A stretch of DNA of 64,000 bases from Begonia masoniana (Eukaryota; Streptophyta; Magnoliopsida; Cucurbitales; Begoniaceae). The stretch covers positions 47,365,184-47,429,183 of the forward strand of contig CM039509.1 of the NCBI GenBank assembly GCA_022432975.1, in the 5' to 3' direction. Of this stretch, positions 58,684-64,000 are shown piece after piece. Below the pieces are notes generated by a model. It was not told the DNA's origin. It saw only the letters and a list, made by a program, of their open reading frames with translations, and did no database searches. The position numbers and the translations under genes were made by a program. The number at the start of each line of letters is the position of its first letter. Position 1 is the stretch's first letter.

Positions 58684-59503
58684 TAGGATGTGCAAAATAC
58701 AATTCGATTCGGTTTTGGAGAGGAATTGAACCGAACCGATCATAATTCGATTTCGGATTTGAAATCCGAAACCGGTCATTTAACCAACCAGAACCGAACC
58801 AAAAGTTCCGGTTTGGTTTCAGTTCGGTTTTGGTTCTTGACAATATTAAAACTCAAAAATTTCCCTAAACGAATGAGAGACCTAATTTTGATTTTTAGCT
58901 TCAGCAGTCTCGGTTCTCCAATCTGCAGACAGCAGACTACAACCTATTTCCAATCTCTATTTTCAAATGTCGGCATCCATGACTACAGACTACGAGGCGA
59001 GGCGTACGGAGACATTTCGGGAGGATCATCGGCGTCGGATTTTAAAGGTGAATGAAATCGTAAAAGAGAGTGAGGCGAATCCATATGAGCTGAGGAATCC
59101 GAGCTTCTGGATGACAATTTCTTCATGTTTGTATCATCCACAACTTCATTTTGCGTTCAAGTTTTCATTTATTCCCTCACTTTCTCGCATTTTTTAAGAG
59201 AGAGAGATAATTGTTTGGCTACTGGCAAAAAAAAGAGAAAAGTGGGAGAGAGTCTATCATTTGCGGGCCATGCCACGTGGCTCTAACTAGAAAGAAAATC
59301 GGTTCTGTGCACAACACAGAACTTTAGAAACTCATTTTATCAGTTTGGTTCGGTTTCTATCGGTTTTGACCGATCCAAACCGAAAACCAAACGAATCATT
59401 TTTTATTTTTGCAATTTATAACCGAAGTTCGGTTTCATTATGCTCAAAACCGACCCGATCCAAACTGATTTCACCAGTTCCGGTTCGACTTTGTACATCC
59501 CTA
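58684..59503. mobile_element. hAT-like element with internal ORF fragment, copy in block B
   Basis: An 820-bp element with ends taggatgtgcaaaa and, inverted, tagggatgtacaaa. A perfect 8-bp duplication, ctttttat, flanks it (58676-58683 and 59504-59511), the mark of the hAT superfamily. The arms carry mirrored ccgaacc repeats like those of 16000-16588. The middle holds an ORF at 58967-59197 starting MSASMTTDYEARRTETFRED, continuing ANPYELRNPSFWMTI, whose family I do not recognise. It may be a captured host gene piece. Confidence 0.8.
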
Positions 59504-60053
59504 CTTTTTATGTTATTTTAAAATACTTGTATCAAATAGTAATTAATGCTATTAAAGTATAATAAATGTAATAAATTATAAATAATTAATTTATTAACAA
59601 ATAATAAATCAACGTGGTGTGATGGTCACACGCCTAGATAAATTTCAATTTGATACGAACAATTATTAATTTACGCGAGGGATATATATAATTAAATTAT
59701 GGATCACGGAAATACATGTGGGGATGCATATAGAAAAGGGCAAAAAGATAATTTCCTTAGAAAGAACAAAAGAGGCATGACAGACTCTACACGTCACCTG
59801 CCACGGTGTTTATGAGTGGGGTTCATGATGTAATTCTCGGAAAAAAAGGATGGCATTTTTTTTTACTATTCGATAAATTTGGTGTTTGGAACTTCACAGA
59901 ATCTGATTTTTTTAATAATATGAAATTTAATCATAAAACAATAAATTTTTATTTAGTTTAGATCATACAATACCAAATTAAGTACATAAATCTAAAGACC
60001 AATCCCTTTTCTACTAATTTTTTTCGTCAAACCAACCACTCTTCTTTGAAAAA

Positions 60054-60428
60054 TCAAGCTTTGAACGTTGTTGCTCTCTTTTTCAACAAACTTAGTGGCA
60101 GCGGGAGTGCGCTTGGAGGAGGAGGAGCATGTGTAAAAGATGATCCGGAAAACCAAGTATTCACATAATTGGAATTGAAAATCCTATCTTGCTTTGTTGT
60201 ATGATCTGTCAATATCTTTGTGATGTTTTTGCTCGACTTCAAATGATTTATCTTGTCTGGTACATAAATTTCTCCACGCTTCAAAATTCTTACCTTTCCC
60301 ATGACAAGATTTCGGACGATAACTTTCTCGACCAAAGACTCTTTCTTCCGTCTATGTGGAGGTTCGTATTGAGATTTCGAGTTTCGTGCCATGGATTTGG
60401 ATGCAAGAGGAATAGCTGCAATATCCAT
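60054..60428 (-). CDS. Small protein with PNRC-like proline-rich motif, copy B
   Basis: An intact ORF of 124 codons, paralogous to 43120-43494, with the same GKVRILKRGE and SSFTHAPPPPSALPLP features. Differences include Arg20 to Gln, Pro31 to Ser and Ser103 to Pro. The upstream minus-strand sequence, with a GA-rich leader and TATTTATAG-like box near 60475, is shared with copy A, so both could be expressed. Confidence 0.58.
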   Translation of the reverse strand: MDIAAIPLASKSMARNSKSQYEPPHRRKKESLVEKVIVRNLVMGKVRILKRGEIYVPDKINHLKSSKNITKILTDHTTKQDRIFNSNYVNTWFSGSSFTHAPPPPSALPLPLSLLKKRATTFKA

Positions 60429-61897
60429 AGTGAGACAGATAAAGAGAGATAGTGATAGTGCTGTGTTTTAATTTATTTATAGATTTTCGTTCACCTTCTC
60501 CTACTCAAATTGTTCTTCATTTTTAAATTTTTTGAATAACATGATTGAAATATTTCAAAATAAAATAGTTTATTTACAAATAAGTATAATCTATTTGAAC
60601 AAGTAATTTAACACGATCTTAAAGTTTGAATTTGGGTAAGAATATCTAAGAGAAAATAAACTTTTATAATTGTCAAATCTCTTGAAACATTCAAATCAAT
60701 CTATTTTGATATAAAAATTCATGAAATGTATTTGAATTGCATTAGTTTCTAATTTTGAAACCAAAACTAAAACCGATCCAGTTTTGAGATTGAACTCAAA
60801 GTGTAATAATTTTTTGGTTTTGATCAAATACTTTTGTTCGGTTTAAATTTTGTATGTATTGCCAATTTGGATTCAATTTTGGATGAGTTTTAGTCTATTT
60901 GATTTAGTTTTAGTTGATTTTTTTTTTTAGTAATTTTAAAATTAAAAAGAAAAATCTACTATTTTTTAAAAAAGAAACAAGAAATTCTAGTTCTACTCAA
61001 TTTAGTTTCAAAAATAGAATTTTTTTAAAATATCAAAATCGAAACAAACTAGACCTTAGTCACCGGCTCAGCTTGGTTTTAACCCATTCATCTCAACGTG
61101 GTCTATCTTTCTCTTCTCAAAACATTCTCTTTTTTATATTTTTTATTATCATAATATATATTTATTATATTGAATTAATTTTTTTTATTTGAAAATTTTC
61201 ATGAGTTGTGGAAAAATAGTGCTGTAATTTAATTCTTTAAAAATAATTAAATATTATAATTTACCAAACACTTAATTTATTCTGGCAACAAATTATTTTT
61301 AACGACAGGTTTAAAAATGATTATTTGAAAAATTTTGAGTACTAATGCAGCTAGCGAACCGGAGCCGGAGTTAAACGGGAGCAGCATCTATTTCTTGATT
61401 CCAGCCACCTCTTTGCTCAATAAGAAAACAACTTTGAGTTAGTGACATTAACAAGTCACCTAGAAAAACCGATGCCATCTCCAAAACGAAATAATTATCT
61501 CGAGATCTCCAAGTGCTGCCGTCCGATTATTGCGACCTCGACGAACTTGTGCTAGAAGAGGTAAAAAAAACCACTAACAAAATATTGGATAATTATTACT
61601 AAGAAGCTATTTCAGCAAATTTACTTAGGCTGCTAAGCAAGAAACGTGAGAAGATATCCAGCAAGAGAGAGAAAGTAGTGTAAAGAAAGCTAGGCCTCTT
61701 TTTTCAAAGCTGTTAATGTAAATTAAGGACACAACACGACTTTCCATGATCTCCCCAGAACTTGTAACTCACTGAAAGTTCATTTGCTTCAATTCTACAA
61801 GTAAATTACAGGTGAAAAGAAGAAAATCAATATAGATAATGGAAAGAAAATCAACCAAACTGCACATCTCAGAACACCCATCTCTGCAGAAAGAACA
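60429..61897. other. Duplicated AT-rich intergenic spacer
   Basis: It matches 43495-44964 closely and, over 60480-61490, the window start 1-1108. It contains the 3' flank of the Asterix exon 3 copy but no separate gene. The short plus ORF at 60914-61192 is low-complexity. Confidence 0.6.
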
Positions 61898-61961
61898 TTA
61901 GCTTTGATTTCCTGGTCGAGATGGACCCAGGTAGTTTGTCACCAATCCAATAATAGCAAAC
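61898..61961 (-). CDS. Asterix exon 3, second tandem copy (partial gene at the window edge)
   Basis: A 64-bp exon with the same acceptor and stop as 44965-45028, coding FAIIGLVTNYLGPSRPGNQS. The matching intron continues to 62512 and is then interrupted by an LTR element. Exons 1 and 2 would lie beyond 64000 if this copy is complete. Confidence 0.75.
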
Positions 61962-62954
61962 CTGGATTGAAAATCAACATCACTCAAATGAAGCCAAATT
62001 TTTTCATTAAACAGATCCAATATCACACAAACTTTTTATAATGAGAATAAAGTTGCTTCATTTAGATCATGCGAAATAAAGTCGATCTGTGAATTATGCC
62101 AAAAGATTGGTAATTTAGTTTTCCTCTCGAAGTAGTCTATGATTATAAATCAACATTTCAAAACACTTCCAAGCTTCTCTTGTAGATTTGTTTGAATTAT
62201 CTTTTAGGTCCCGAAGAAAATGTAAATCCTAAATTGGAGGTTCTAATTTCAAGATTACTCAACACCCAAAAATTGAAGAAATGGCTCTATTTGTCCACTC
62301 ATTACAGAACTCTATAGCATTCATATCAAATTTAATGTTCTACAATCAAAAAATCCTAAATTAGCTGCCGACATTCCGAGCAATCACTATATTACTTAGC
62401 ATAATGGTATATAATAGCAAGCCTCAAAAAGAACACTCTTAGACATCGCTAGACGAAACTACGGTTCACAACAACGTATAACAATCTAAATGCGTGTGCA
62501 CGAGAATATCCGTGTAACGACCCCAGAGGGATCGTCGCGTAATCCATATCTTTCTTAATCATTTAATTCTTATAACTCACATTCTACTCATTTTCGGTAA
62601 TATATATTTTTTTGAAACATAACTTAACTCCAAATGTCGTACATAATTCGCTAGGCATCTTTCGGCAAAGGAATACTTTACGCATCTGCCGGCGAGCAGT
62701 GCAATGTGTGTCGGGTGGTGAAGGGAAGCTTAAACCTTTAGACTGCACCTGCCGATTGAGAAATAAAACCACATCTACCGGTCGCTAGACGACAAAACTA
62801 TGTTTATATCATCCGGTAAAGAGACTCTTTAGATCATCCGGTGAAATAAGGGGACATCATCTGGTAAACATGTGCTTCTCACGTGAACAATTAAAACATG
62901 ACCCGGTCACTAGACGACAAATAACATCCTCATCATCCGGTAACTTTATTACAC

Positions 62955-63330
62955 TACATCTGCCGATCACTAGATGACAAAATAACACACTCATCATTCG
63001 ATGGCTTAAACACTCTACATCTGCCGATCGCTAGACCACAGAATAGTACTTACGTCTTCCGATGGCTTAAACACTCTACATCTACCGGCCACTGGGCGAT
63101 GAAATAACACTTACATCATCCGGTACCCTAAATACTCTACATCTGTCGATCGCTAGACGACAAAATAGCACGTTCGTCATCCGATGGCTTAAACACTCTA
63201 CATCTACCAGCCACTGGGCGATGAAATAACACTTACACATCTGGTAACCTAAATACTCTACATCTACCGATCGCTAGACGACAAAATAGTACGTTCGTCA
63301 TCCGATGGCTTAAACACTCTACATCTGCCG
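62955..63330. repeat. Alternating ~61-bp repeats in the family C LTR
   Basis: Two unit types alternate: one with ctgccgatcgctagacgac and atccgatggcttaaacac, the other with ctaccggccactgggcgatg and ggtaccctaaatac. About six units are present, each ending actctacat; earlier related but diverged units start near 62764. Confidence 0.8.
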
Positions 63331-63898
63331 ATGACGTCAGCCGGATGATTGCCTTATCCAGCTTCTATCGCACGGCAGAAAACGCTATAATCATCAACAA
63401 CTTCATCCAATAGAAATTACCACAACTCACCCGAATCATAACTCAATAACCATAAACTTCAATGAGTAAGAATTATAAACTCATCCAAAATACGCATAGC
63501 GGAAGGCTTAAGCAAAACAAACCGTTCAATAATCTTTTAAATCTTCATCAGACTCCTTAGTCTAATCATCCAAATTTAGATCTCATGGTTCTAAGAAATT
63601 CTATTCTACTTAGACATCTGTTTATCATAAACTTCACTGACATACTATGAGCATAACCAGGGGTCTTAGTCGCCTGCCCAGCCTTGCATTGTCATACTGA
63701 GCATCCTCCAGCAACCAACTTTAAACATCATCTCTGGACTGGGAATCCTCACTTGTTAGCTCTTCACCTACATCATAAGGGTTAACTATAAGCCTAATGC
63801 TTAGTAAGAAATGCAACACTAACATGGATGCATGAATGTATAATTTGGGAAATCACATGCAAATGAGTCATTTCTTGTTCATATCTTTGCTCGTATTC

Positions 63899-63976
63899 AT
63901 CATTCATAGTCATGGATCATATTCATCATTCATAGTCATTGATCATATTCATCATTCATAGTCATTGATCATATTC
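63899..63976. repeat. 26-bp tandem repeat, three copies
   Basis: The unit atcattcatagtcat(t/g)gat followed by catattc starts at 63899, 63925 and 63951. Confidence 0.85.
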
Positions 63977-64000
63977 TTCGTTTATAGTTGTGTGGATCAA

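Larger units (their letters stand above)
58490..62512. repeat. Tandem duplication unit, second copy (block B)
   Basis: It aligns with 41582-45583 throughout. The copy ends at 62512 where an LTR element begins; any further Asterix exons of this copy would lie beyond the window. Confidence 0.9.
62513..64000 (+). mobile_element. LTR element (family C), 5' part only, cut by window end
   Basis: It begins TGTAACGACCCC exactly where block B departs from block A, and no right end is seen within 1488 bp. It contains two tandem repeat arrays (62955-63330 and 63899-63976). No coding region is visible yet. Orientation is taken from the TGTAACGACCCC start, typical of plant Gypsy LTRs. Confidence 0.65.

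Overview
This window is nuclear DNA from a flowering plant, most likely a core eudicot. Its genes have introns with GT..AG borders, it is AT-rich between genes, and it is full of plant LTR retrotransposons, a Mutator-like (MULE) transposon and hAT-type miniature elements. I cannot name the species. A run of exactly 100 N at 5151-5250 marks a scaffold gap.

Layout. 1-6413: two copies of a broken eRF1 (translation release factor) fragment lie on either side of the gap, with a 1.3-kb solo LTR upstream and a fragment of the same LTR family before the gap. 6414-15979: a degenerate MULE with ~340-bp terminal inverted repeats. It carries a proline-rich/plant-transposon-protein ORF on + and a MuDR-type transposase on -, and a young, internally deleted Ty3/Gypsy element (10026-13793) sits inside the transposase. 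16000-16588: a hAT-like miniature element. 16988-17542: an intact OVATE family gene on -. 18.7-24.5 kb: a decayed Ty1/Copia element on -, split by a solo LTR (20930-22576). 24472-25764: a large foldback. 26.9-32.8 kb: remnants of a UNC-13-like (DUF810) gene on - and of an exonuclease/GRF zinc-finger gene on +, with a GC-rich element and a perfect (CT)250 tract between some of the exons. 34011-40594: a complete retinoblastoma-related gene (RBR) on -, with 18 coding exons encoding 1024 residues. 41.6-62.5 kb: a tandem duplication containing a protein Asterix (WDR83OS) gene, a small gene with a proline-rich C-terminal motif, and a hAT element. The first Asterix copy is spread over 13 kb because its second intron holds a solo LTR (45930-57676), which is itself split by a 10.5-kb LARD-like Gypsy derivative (46704-57226). 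62513-64000: the start of another LTR element, cut by the window edge.

The genes most likely to work are RBR (G1/S cell-cycle repressor), Asterix (ER membrane-protein biogenesis), the OVATE family protein (growth and shape regulator) and, less surely, the two small paralogues with the proline-rich motif. Most of the rest is layered transposon insertions, and their order can be read from nesting, target-site duplications and paralogous empty sites. The most unusual items are: a 28-bp satellite-like array expanded in only one of two LTRs of one element (67 long plus 6 short units, against 6 units in the partner LTR); nested insertion inside an intron whose exons stay intact; and a MuDR-transposase element flanked by only a 3-bp TAA duplication.
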